A stretch of DNA of 64,000 bases from Staphylotrichum longicolle (lineage: Eukaryota; Ascomycota; Sordariomycetes; Sordariales; Chaetomiaceae): the NCBI GenBank assembly GCA_019096155.1, contig JAHCVI010000001.1, forward strand, positions 3,968,001-4,032,000. Direction: 5' to 3'. How positions within the stretch are numbered: position 1 is the stretch's first letter; each line of letters starts with the position of its first letter. Below the pieces are notes generated by a model, which was given only the letters and a program-made list of their open reading frames with translations, was not told where the DNA came from and ran no database searches. The translations under genes and the position numbers were made by a program. Positions 10,527-19,733 of this stretch are shown piece after piece.

Positions 10527-11315
10527 ATGGGCTCTACCATCCTCTCACCAGCTGTCACCCAAACTCTATTCGAAAAGGTGGCCATCGTAACGGGCAGCAA
10601 CAGTGGCATTGGATTGGCCATCGCTAAAGAGCTCGCTGCGCGTGGCGCTTCTGTTGTCATCAACTATCCATTCTCATCTCTCACTGCTGAAGGCAACGAG
10701 GCCGCCTCCAATCTGCCCACGAAGAGCATTGCAGTCCTGGCCGACATGAGCACCGTCGAGGGCCCACAGATACTGGTGGACGCCGCAGTCACAGAGTTCG
10801 GCAGGGTGGACATCCTGGTTAACAACGCAGCACTCGCTGTCAACCTCCCATTGGAGGAGCAGACCCTGGAGCACTGGGACGCACTCGTGAACCTCAACGG
10901 CCGCGGCCCATTTCTCCTGACCAAGGCTGTTCTTCCTCACCTCCCCAAGGCTGGCGGACGCATCGTCAACATCTGCTCGGTCAGCGCTCGTGGCCCTCCC
11001 CCGCTGCAAACCATCTACGCCGGGACCAAGGGTATGGTGGACTCGTTTACACGCTGCTGGGCCAAGGAGCTTCCGCCAAAATACGGGTGCACGGTGAACG
11101 CCGTGTCCCCAGGCCCGACCGCGACCGAGGGCTTCTTAGCCGCCGGAGAGGAGGCGATGAAGGTGCTCCAGCCAACCATCGATGCAACACCGGCCGGAAA
11201 ACGGATGGGGAAACCAGAGGAGGTTGCTTATGCGGTGGCATTTCTGTGCGAGGAGCGGTCGAGCTGGGTCAACGGCACGCACATCTTTGTCAACGGCGGG
11301 TTGTATGTAGATTAG
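10527..11315 (+). CDS. Classical short-chain dehydrogenase/reductase
   Basis: This is an intronless gene of 262 residues. It has a Rossmann cofactor motif TGSNSGIG (22-29), NNA at 99-101, a serine in the NICSVSARG segment and the catalytic pair in YAGTK (Tyr164, Lys168), followed by NAVSPGPTATEGF. Length and motif order are those of classical SDRs similar to bacterial 3-oxoacyl-ACP or glucose dehydrogenase-like enzymes, which interconvert an alcohol and a ketone with NAD(P)(H). The C-terminal VNGTHIFVNGGLYVD is also typical. There is no targeting signal, so it is probably cytosolic. It lies between the MFS transporter and the HisD homologue in the same orientation. The substrate cannot be read from sequence. 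Confidence 0.9.
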   Translation: MGSTILSPAVTQTLFEKVAIVTGSNSGIGLAIAKELAARGASVVINYPFSSLTAEGNEAASNLPTKSIAVLADMSTVEGPQILVDAAVTEFGRVDILVNNAALAVNLPLEEQTLEHWDALVNLNGRGPFLLTKAVLPHLPKAGGRIVNICSVSARGPPPLQTIYAGTKGMVDSFTRCWAKELPPKYGCTVNAVSPGPTATEGFLAAGEEAMKVLQPTIDATPAGKRMGKPEEVAYAVAFLCEERSSWVNGTHIFVNGGLYVD

Positions 11316-12041
11316 TTCATCCGATACAAGGAATTGAAGATCGTGCACCTGGGTTTATCAGGCACATATGCACCCCAAGTATCCTAATGTCACACCCAGG
11401 GACCAGGTCTCGAGCGGAAGCTGCCAATGATGGAAGACCTCGGAGGCAGTTGGTCAAACCTTGCCTCCAATCCAAGGAAGTCACTCTGGCTGGCCTCGTC
11501 GCCGTAAGCAGTATGCACAGCGTGCAAGATGGTTTGCTTGCCGTCCGAACAAACACTTGTTCAAGCCAAGCGGGCCACCTCCCAGGCCTAGGCCCCAAAC
11601 GTCAAAGCCGAGGGCCTCCAGTCCTGAAGGACATTGTTGCCCGAACGTGAATGGCGTCTCGGGAGCGGCCCACTTGGCCGCGTGGGGTGTGGTCGCGGTC
11701 TGATCGCAGATCACCTGGGGGGCTTCTGAATGGAGACGGATCACGCCAGAGAACTTCTCTCCCCACCCTGGAGCACCCCGCACCCCGCACCCCTCATTCT
11801 CCGCTCGGGAGAGGTTTAAGTTGAGGGCCACCTTCGGGACCACTCCAAACGGATCACAAGTCTTTGGGTTTGGGCGAGACGCTTGGGAAGGTGAGCTTAG
11901 AACCCAGAGAAACGCTATTGTCACATGAAACTGCAAGAACGTGTCAAGATGTTATAATGCTAGAATATCAAGGAGTTTGAGTTTGTGAGTTTGGTAACTG
12001 CTTCAACTTTGGGAGACATCAACCCGCTCAACACTGTAAAC
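11316..12041. other. Intergenic, promoter of the HisD homologue
   Basis: No gene is seen. Overlapping open frames here have no family features. The region holds a copy of the CCACCTTCGGGACCAC motif about 200 bases upstream of the HisD-homologue start. Confidence 0.45.
11828..11843 (+). promoter_or_regulatory. Candidate regulator site, 16-mer shared with 15218-15233
   Basis: CCACCTTCGGGACCAC occurs here, ~200 bp upstream of the HisD-homologue ATG, and again exactly in the divergent promoter at 15218-15233. It contains one CGG triplet of the type bound by Zn2Cys6 regulators. Function is inferred only from position and identity. Confidence 0.4.
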
Positions 12042-13521
12042 ATGCCTCGCAACTACCTCAAACAAGCCCCTGGCGCAGCCAAGGCCGCCAACGGTTCCTC
12101 GGCCGACGTCGCCGGCATAGTCAGGGGCGTGATTGACGCCATCCGCGACGAGGGGGATGCTGCAGTCCGCCGCTACAGCGAAAAGTTTGACAGATGGTCT
12201 CCAGAGTCGTTCAGGCTCTCCGAGGCCGAGATCCAACTTGCCATCGCCCAAGTTCCGGCCCAGACAATCGAGGACATCAAGGAGGTTCAGGCCAATGTGA
12301 GGGCGTTTGCAGTGGCACAAAGGGAGTCAATCAGGGGCTTTGAGATTGAGACGGCTCCTGGTGTGTTCCTTGGCCAGAGGAACAACCCAATCAACTGTAT
12401 CGGAGCGTGAGCAACACCGGAGATCCTTACCCCTACTGTCCGATCCGTGTGTTGACTTCTATTTTGCAGCTACATCCCGGGGGGCCGCTACCCCTTATTG
12501 GCGTCTGCACACATGACCATCTTGACTGCCAAGGTGGCTGGCGTTAAGAAGGTAGTCGCTTGCACGCCTCCCGCGGCCGGCAAGATCCCGAACGCCACCG
12601 TGGCCGCCATGCACCTTGCCGGGGCGGACGAGATCTTTATCCTTGGCGGCGTGCAAGCCGTTGCGGCCATGGCAGTCGGAACGGCGACGGTGCCCAAGGT
12701 CGATTTCATTGCCGGCCCAGGCAACGCCTTCGTTGCGGAAGCCAAGCGACAGCTCTTTGGCGAGATTGGCATCGACCTCTTTGCTGGTCCCACCGAGGTG
12801 CTGATTGTGGCCGACGAGACGGCCGACCCTTTCATGGTCGCAACCGACCTATTGTCTCAAGCCGAGCATGGCCCGGACAGCCCCGCCGTGCTGATCACCA
12901 CATCAGCCGAGGTTGGAAAGCGGACGATCGAGCTCTGCGCCGAATTGCTGGACGGCCTCATCACGGCTCCTACCGCGAGCGTCTCATGGAGGGACTTTGG
13001 CGAGGTTGTGTTGGCCGAGTCCCTGGACGAAGCCTACAGAATCGCCGACGAGTATGCGTATGAGCATGTCCAGATCCTGACGGACAACCCCAGGAAAGCG
13101 CTGGAAAAGATGCAAAACTACGGCGCCCTGTTCCTGGGTCCCATGACTTGCGTTTCCTACGGCGACAAGGTCAGTTACAAGCTCTCCATGTTCCCCTTCG
13201 ATGATGATTTTCCTCAAAGGAGGCTCAGGGATTAACTGACTTGAACGCTCAATACAGTGCATTGGAACGAACCACGTGCTTCCTACCCTGGGTGCTTCTC
13301 GTTATACAGGCGGCCTCTGGGTTGGCAAGTATTTGAGGACGGTGACGTACCAGGAGGTGCGCTCTGCTGAGTCGAGTGGAAAGTTAGGAAGGCTCTGCGG
13401 CCGTGCCGCCAGGGCCGAGTCCTTTGAAGGCCATGCTAGGTCGGGAGACCTACGGGCAAGGATGTATCTCAAGGACGAGTTCAACTGGATCAAGCCGGGG
13501 GCGCTGAAGAACGGCTTGTAA
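12042..13521 (+). CDS. Stand-alone histidinol-dehydrogenase (HisD/HpsN)-like enzyme
   Basis: Exons 12042-12406, 12470-13169 and 13258-13521 give 442 residues. In fungi, histidinol dehydrogenase of histidine synthesis is normally the last domain of the trifunctional HIS4 protein. This separate protein instead looks like bacterial HisD or HpsN (sulfopropanediol 3-dehydrogenase). HisD-type features are present: YIPGGRYPL, IAGPGN, GPTEVLIVAD, LLSQAEHGPDS (Zn-ligand Gln and His), YAYEHVQIL with the catalytic Glu-His pair, SYGD, GTNHVLPT, and a C-terminal segment with the last Zn-ligand-type His (SFEGHARSGDLRARM). The likely chemistry is a two-step NAD+-dependent oxidation of a primary alcohol to a carboxylate using Zn2+. 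The ATG at 12042 was chosen over an upstream GTG. No targeting peptide is seen. Its neighbours are two SDRs and a monooxygenase, so a catabolic alcohol is a more likely substrate than histidinol. That last point is inference. Confidence 0.88.
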
Positions 13522-14010
13522 GCTAGGCGGTGTTAGGACAGGGAGTTTAAATAATTAGACCATAGAAATCCAGTGACTGCTACAGTATTCAACTTACCTG
13601 AGTAAGGTACTCGGCGTGTTTGGCTCCAGAACATCCTAATATACTCCGCGATTAAGACCAGGCCGTGTGACAGACCATGACCATTTTCTCTGTTGGGGAT
13701 TCATCCTCCGAGGGGTTCCTGCAAGCTAACTCCTACACCATACTACAATCAGCCTAACAATGCCGGGCCGCTTGCTCATCCCCCTATTTTCTCAGTCAAG
13801 CCACGGTGGACCTCCCCTCAGAACAGCCAGCCTTTAAGGCCCACAAGGTTCCTCAGGAAACCACACCTCTACACCATGAGTGCAACAAGTCTTCCTCTGC
13901 CGTGGCAAAATGTTTATTAGGAGCGGGGCTGTTTGGTATCACAAACAACACAGTACATCAGATCGGAGGTTGACTTCAAACCAGGTACCCGACAGACAAG
14001 TCTTTTTCGA
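13522..14010. other. Convergent 3' flanks, nothing recognised
   Basis: A region of ~490 bases between the ends of the HisD homologue (+) and the second SDR (-). No coding or structural feature is supported. Confidence 0.5.
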
Positions 14011-14957
14011 CTAACAACTAAATCCGGCATCAATGATGGCATTTTGCCCGGTTACACTTTTCGACACGACAAACGTCCTCACTTGTTCTGCTACATCCTC
14101 GACTGTGGCGAACCGCTTCAATTTGTTTGCTTCCTTGACAGCCTCCAATCGTGCTGGAGGAAAAGAAAGCCCCCAGTCCTGCAAAACAAACAAGGTCAGC
14201 CGCTTCAACAGTCCCGAAGATTGACTTGATCAGGTGAGGACATACTGTTAACAGAACCCCAGGCGAGACGCAATTCACTCTTATTGTCGGTGCTGCTATG
14301 ACGGCAAGGGATTTGATGAGGTGGATTTGCGCCGCCTTTGTGACGGCATAGGGCTACAACTCCGAGTTTGCTCCAATTAGAATTTACTGGGCCCGCGAGC
14401 AGTAACAGTTTAGGATCCCATACCAGACTACTCCCGCTCGGCTTGCAGCCAGCAATGCTCGCTGTGCTTACAAACACGGCGGACCCCTCATCCCGCGCGC
14501 TGCTCTCTTCGAGCCACTTCTTCGCAGCATGGAAGATCCACAAATGTGCTTTCACATTGGCTCCGAAGCACCTGTCCCAGTCCTCCTCGTCCACGCCGTC
14601 CTCGAGGTTGGAAAATTCCCGCATCCGGGTCCAGCCGACGTTGGAGACCACGACGTCCAGGAAGCCACCCGAAGCTGCGGTTGTTTCATCCACAAGCCGG
14701 ACGATCTCAGAGCGTTTAGAGATGTCAGCACGGATGGCATGAAAGACTGGCGAGGTCACCTGCTTCGTGCCGGCGGCTTGTCGGGCTGCCCACACATCTT
14801 GCAGCTCCTGCACAAGAGCTTCGGCCCTGTCAGCGTTGCTGTTGTAGTTGATGGTGACGCTCATGCCGAGGTCGAGGGCGAGAACGCGGGCGATTGCGGC
14901 GCCCAAGCCAGCGCTGCCGGCGGTTACCAACGCGACTTTGCGAGTTGGTGCTGCCAT
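14011..14957 (-). CDS. Short-chain dehydrogenase/reductase (second in cluster)
   Basis: Exons 14957-14424, 14353-14246 and 14178-14011 give 269 residues, all introns in phase 0. The cofactor loop is TAGSAGLG (12-19), the NNAG position reads SNVG, the serine-containing segment is VFVSTASIAG, and the catalytic pair is in YAVTK (Tyr180, Lys184), which is only completed by splicing exon 1 to exon 2. AAPTIRVNCVSPGVLLT follows as in classical SDRs. It reduces or oxidises a carbonyl/alcohol pair with NAD(P)(H), probably in the cytosol. It is divergent from the monooxygenase-decarboxylase fusion, with ~600 bp between their starts, so the two are probably co-regulated. The substrate is unknown. Confidence 0.88.
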
Positions 14958-15553
14958 GGTTCTAACTCGTTCGGTGTTTCGACACTGGCTTGCTGCAAAC
15001 GATGATTCAACGCAGAAGGGCCTGCTGGAACGTCTTCAAAGTAAGCTGTAATGGGTACGACTGTATTGGGAGTCCCCGTGGTAACCGACTGTCTTGATTG
15101 GTGAACTGTCGACGTCTCCCACATCCCCGGTTGGGAGCCAAAGAGAGCGGGGTGGGCCCGGGTATCGTTAAGCTGGGGAGATTCGCACGTCTGCATGCTT
15201 TCGGGACCACCTCGGGACCACCTTCGGGACCACCTCCGGGCCCCCACCCACAACACTCACAACGCACCAGCCACACTCACATTGCCCACCAAACACGGCA
15301 AGTCGGTCTATCCGGAATTAAGGAAAATCAGGAGCTCCTTTCGAGCCGATCTGAGGTAGATAGCGGGCAATAAGCCCAAATGTATGGTACCTTTTGTACC
15401 TGGCCCGATAGAGAACAGAGAGGACAGTCAACCTTTCGCCTGTTCCGGACACGCCGGGATCCGTTACTGTCGTGAGAAGTTGGACTTCTCCATTTCTTAC
15501 CGTCCAGCCCTCCCCTTTTCTGCAGTCTTGCTTTGTCTTCTCCGACACCGCAC
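14958..15553. other. Divergent promoter, SDR (-) and monooxygenase fusion (+)
   Basis: No gene is supported in this bidirectional promoter. It contains the CGG-containing tandem repeat annotated separately at 15202-15240. Confidence 0.55.
15202..15240. promoter_or_regulatory. Tandem CGGGACCACC array in divergent promoter
   Basis: Three consecutive CGGGACCACC units, separated by one or two bases and followed by a fourth CGG, place CGG triplets at 15202, 15213, 15225 and 15237, i.e. 11-12 bases apart, about one helical turn. CGG half-sites are what Zn2Cys6 regulators recognise. The third unit lies in the 16-mer that also occurs at 11828. A binding role for the cluster's own regulator is inference. 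Confidence 0.5.
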
Positions 15554-18044
15554 ATGATGCCTTCCTCGGAGCCCGCCCATCCAGCCACAAACGGCTCCGC
15601 GCCAGCACACGTCAACGGCAACGGGGTCAAAGCCGAACATGGGCTTGATGTCGTCGTGATTGGTGCCGGCATTGGCGGCCTGACCGCCGCCCTGTACCTC
15701 CGCTACCAAGGCCATCGGGTAACCGTGCTGGAGCAGTCGCGCTTTGCCAACGAAGTCGGCGCCGCCCTGCACCTGGCGCCCAACGCTAACGGGCTGCTGA
15801 GAAGGATCGGCATCTTTGCCGAGACTGTGGGTGCCAACCTGATGGAGAGTGTAAGCCACGCCCGCAATGTAATGATATCCATCTGGTTGACACAGTTATT
15901 CGTTACGCACATACAGGTTACTGAGTACAACGCCGAGAACGAGCTGTTACGGGATGTTGACTTGGCGGAGCCGAACAAGCTCTGGCAGCACCCCTGGCAC
16001 TTGGTCCACCGCGTGCATCTCCACGAGGAGCTGAAGCGCCGCGCCACGTCTACCTCAGGAGAAGGCGAGCCTGTGGTTTTAAGAACCTGCAGCCGCGTAG
16101 TCGATGCGGACCCGGTGTCTGCCACTGCCGTCCTCGAGAATGGGGAGCATGTGCAGGGTGATGTCCTGATCGGTGCTGACGGCGTACATGTGAGCGTCAT
16201 CTTTGAACATGTCATAGTATTATCCTGGACTAACGACCCGGTTGTAGTCCAAAACTCGCTCCAAAATCCCGGGAGGAGACATTACCGCCATTTCGTCTGG
16301 CAAGAGCGCATTCCGGTTCCTGGTCCCACGCCAGGTTGCGCTGGATGACCCCCTGACCGCGCAATACGCCAAGCGGGACGGCCAGTTGATCATTTGGTAT
16401 GGCCAGGACCGGCGCGTGATCATGTATCCGTGCGATGCAAACAGGCAACTCAACTTTGTGTGCATCCATCCGAGAGAGGAGAGTGGTGTGGACCAAACTA
16501 GTGGTGAGTGGTCTTTTTGAGGAATCAACTGGAGGCACAGGCTTACAAACCCGCGACCAGGTTGGAATACCGAGGCCAACAAGCTCAAACTTCTTGAGGT
16601 GTACAAGAACTTTGATCCATCGCTCATTGCGCTCTTGAACAAAGCCGAGGCGAAGAGCCTCAAGGCATGGGAGCTCTTGGACATGGCTGTGCTTCCGACC
16701 TGGGTCAATGACAGGTTGGCCCTTCTAGGTGACGCAGCGCACCCCTTCCTCCCACGTAGGTGGCCAAACTCCAGAATACAAAGCCAGCCTGGGGTTATCT
16801 CTGACGTTGTTTGTAGATCAGGGCCAGGGCGCTGGCTGCGCAATGGAAGACGCAGTCGCGTTGGCAGTCGTTCTTCAACGGGGCACCAAGGCGGAAGAAG
16901 TTCCGGAGCGGTTGCGTCTTTATGAAAGGATCCGTATGGAGCGCGCCAACCGCGTGCAGGAATACTCCAGACTAGCCGGACGCGATCTCGGAGATGAGAA
17001 ATTGGACAGTAAGGCCAACCCCTTTCCCTGGCATGTCACCCCCGGCAACCGATCAACTTCCGATATTCGCTCTCAGTCTGTTCCCAAGCTAACCTTCGTC
17101 TTTTGCGAACAGTGATGGAGTATACAAACTACAACTTTGGTCACGACGAGTGGGATAACTCGATGAATCTGTTCCGCAAGTGGGACTGGGCTCGGAAGCC
17201 CAATCTCTACTGGAGGATGCCCGTCTCATTCGGTCCCTTCCCCGGTCCCCGCCAGACGTTTGAAGGCGTTCCCCGGACTGCCACCCACTCCACCTTCACC
17301 ACAGCCTCCATCAAGTTTAAGACGTCCCGCACCCTCCTGGAAAACCTCTTCCCGTCAGCGTCCTTCCGGTTCAAGAGCCCTGGAACGGTCGCCTACGCCA
17401 GTTTCTCGCAAACCACACTCAATAAGATGGAGTGGCTGGGCGGCACGGGCTACCATCACCTGGGCCTGTACATTCACGGCGTGCAGTACACCAAGAAGGA
17501 CGGCGAGGTGCTTGACGGCACTTTTCTACCGATTCTCTTTGAGAGCCTGACGGACCCCATCGTCAGCGGGCGCGAGGAGCTAGGCATGCCCAAGCTGTTC
17601 TGCACCATCGACCTCTGGAGGCGCGAGACGAGCTACCGGATCCAGGCAGGGTGGCAGGGCGCCACATTTGGCAGCCTCGCTCTCGAGGGGCTGAGGGAGG
17701 TGGATCCGGCCGCGGACAAGGGCACCATCGGTGGTGAAGATGACCAGGGCATCTTTGCGTACAAGTACATTCCCCGCGTCGGGGAGCGCGGCAAGGCTGA
17801 CGTCGAGCACGCCACATTCGTGCCACATGCAGAGGAGTCCAAGGTCGTTCCGAGCACGGTCCAAAGGGTCTACAAGGCCGACAAGGCATCGCTGTCCTTT
17901 GACGGCCTGGACTGGGAGGCGCTCCCGACGCTGCACCATGTTGTTTCGAGGCTCGCCGAGATTCCCGTCTACGAAGTCATTGGTGCCAAGGTGGTCGAAG
18001 GTGTCGGTGTTCCTGACGTTTCCAGCGCCAGGAGAATTGACTAG
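15554..18044 (+). CDS. FAD monooxygenase fused to acetoacetate-decarboxylase-like domain
   Basis: Exons 15554-15850, 15917-16189, 16248-16503, 16561-16755, 16817-17008 and 17113-18044 give 714 residues. Residues ~30-430 form a class A flavoprotein monooxygenase of the salicylate-hydroxylase type: GAGIGG (37-42), a GADGVH segment, and GDAAHPFLPHQGQGAG, the last completed by splicing exon 4 to 5, then the NYNFGHDEWDNS segment typical of the family's C-terminus. Residues ~440-680 resemble the acetoacetate decarboxylase superfamily: MPVSFGPFPGPRQ, YHHLGLYIHGVQYTKKDG, and SGREELGMPKLF with Lys565 at or near the Schiff-base lysine position. The expected chemistry is NAD(P)H-dependent hydroxylation of an aromatic or enol acid followed, in the same chain, by Schiff-base decarboxylation, hydration or a related reaction. 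Every exon junction is in frame, with no stop or ATG reset at the domain boundary, so the fusion is supported by the sequence. The start could be either of two adjacent ATGs. Confidence 0.87.
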
Positions 18045-18860
18045 ATATGTAGGTACCTTGATTTGGTTAGGTAGATTGGTAGCCTGCGGGCATTCTTCGA
18101 TATCAGTGCTCAATTTGAGATCAGTTATAACATTCATGGCTTGTCGTCGAGTTAAACGTTCCGGTCACCAATGTTTTCTGCGTTATTCAAAATTGCTCGG
18201 AAGGGAATGTCACAAAGGTTCAACAATACGTCGAGGTGATGTGGCCAAAGAGTTCGGAAACTTTGTGTTGTATCACCGCTTTCTGCGCATCTGCTCGACC
18301 TGCGGGATTCCAGACAGACACTATTAGGTGCCACGAACACTACACTATTGGCATATAAGATTGAGAATTGTCAGGCTAAGACGAGGCAAGTTGCACTTCA
18401 ACAATGAATACAGGATGGGATGACGGAGTTGAGGTCGATTCTTCGTCGAGACATACCGATTGTCCATGAACACATGTTGACATGCAGCCAACGGTTGGGG
18501 GCAGGGGCGAGGTGGTGGGCACTCACAGTCTGGCTTTGGTACAACCGGCGAGGCTCAGGTCATTGATGTGGTCGGATTGGGGGAGGGGGGTCCTGTGTGG
18601 CAAAGCGTGGGGAAGCCTGGGGTGTAATCAAGGGGGTGGGCGAGTAGCAGTGTGTTTTAGCGGATCTCGGCTTTTCCCCCACATCACTTGGCACTCCGGG
18701 GCAAGATGCCATGTAAGTGGATCGTGGAAAGGGATCAAACGAGCATACTTGAAGGAAAGCAGTCCTGCCGCTTGCGACAGGCAAGAACAAGGAAGAGTTA
18801 TGTCGACTGAAGAGCACTTATCTCTTTTTCTTCTTTTTGGCCATCAAGAACACCGTCAAA
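18045..18860. other. Intergenic, promoter of cupin gene
   Basis: No gene recognised. A G-rich stretch lies near 18580-18650, and the 100 bases before the cupin ATG are mixed with a pyrimidine-rich leader. Confidence 0.45.
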
Positions 18861-19412
18861 ATGGGTGCTGAAAAAGACATCCGGGACATCAAGCGTGTCA
18901 TCACCACGCACGCAGCAGATGGTCGAACAACATTTTCGGACGCAATCCCAGACAAGGCGCCCTTCCAAGAACTCCCTGACGGTGCGCAATTCGCTCTTTG
19001 CTACGCGACCAATAAGTTCCCGGTCCAGATGTCCGACGACGCCGACGTCACAACATACCGAGGCTACACTGAGAACCTTCCGGGGATTGCCATCTCGACC
19101 GGATCAGTATTACGGGTCGTCGACATGAAGCCAGGGGCGCTGTCGCCAATGCATCGGACCGTCAGTCTAGACTATGGCGTTGTACTCGAGGGTGAGGTCG
19201 AGCTCATCCTGGATTCGGGCGAGTCGAGGGTGCTCAAGAGGGGGGATATCTCGGTGCAGAGAGGGACGAATCATGCGTGGAGGAACATGAGCCGGGACAG
19301 TTGGGCGAGGATGCTGTATGTACTGCAGCCAGCGGAATCGTTGATCATAGGGGGCCAGAAGCTCGAAGACAACACGGCGGAAACAATCCCTGGAGTTGAC
19401 GCTCCTCACTGA
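18861..19412 (+). CDS. Small single-domain cupin protein
   Basis: This is an intronless gene of 183 residues. The second half is a cupin_2-type barrel: a first motif with His98 in the MHRTVSLDYGVVLEGE segment and a second motif GDISVQRGTNHAWRN with His138. The usual second His of motif 1 (HxH) is not evident, so metal binding may be altered or absent, as in other fungal cluster cupins that act as decarboxylases, isomerases or cyclases. The first ~75 residues are not recognised. It lies directly between the monooxygenase fusion and the regulator gene in the same orientation, which suggests it acts on the same pathway. The start at 18861 is the first ATG in frame. The reaction is unknown. Confidence 0.82.
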   Translation: MGAEKDIRDIKRVITTHAADGRTTFSDAIPDKAPFQELPDGAQFALCYATNKFPVQMSDDADVTTYRGYTENLPGIAISTGSVLRVVDMKPGALSPMHRTVSLDYGVVLEGEVELILDSGESRVLKRGDISVQRGTNHAWRNMSRDSWARMLYVLQPAESLIIGGQKLEDNTAETIPGVDAPH

Positions 19413-19733
19413 TGGCAGCCGTTGAGGAGGAAGGCTTATTATTATTTGGGTAATGTGGGAGACGGTGATCAAGGATTGTGTAGGTAGCCAGGGGGATCAC
19501 TGAGCCTCTACACATGGAGGTCCTTTGGATTAACTGAGAGAGAAGCAACCACTTCAGTCCACGCTGCCCATGCTTGTGCCATGTTCCCGACCCTCCTTTG
19601 CGCGGCAATAACCAGTCTACCCATGCAGACCCCCGCATCGGCTCCAACCAAGATGCGGGGATCTGGAGTTGGAGATCTCGGGGTGGGTCTAAGTCTGTGA
19701 CGTGCAGGACCAGGGTCCCTGGGGTTTCTGCCG
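19413..19733. other. Intergenic between cupin and regulator
   Basis: About 320 bases forming the cupin 3' flank and the regulator promoter. No other feature seen. Confidence 0.45.

Noticed and set aside
11985..12041. Upstream GTG start for the HisD-like protein
   Set aside because: A non-ATG start is unnecessary; the ATG at 12042 begins family-like sequence.
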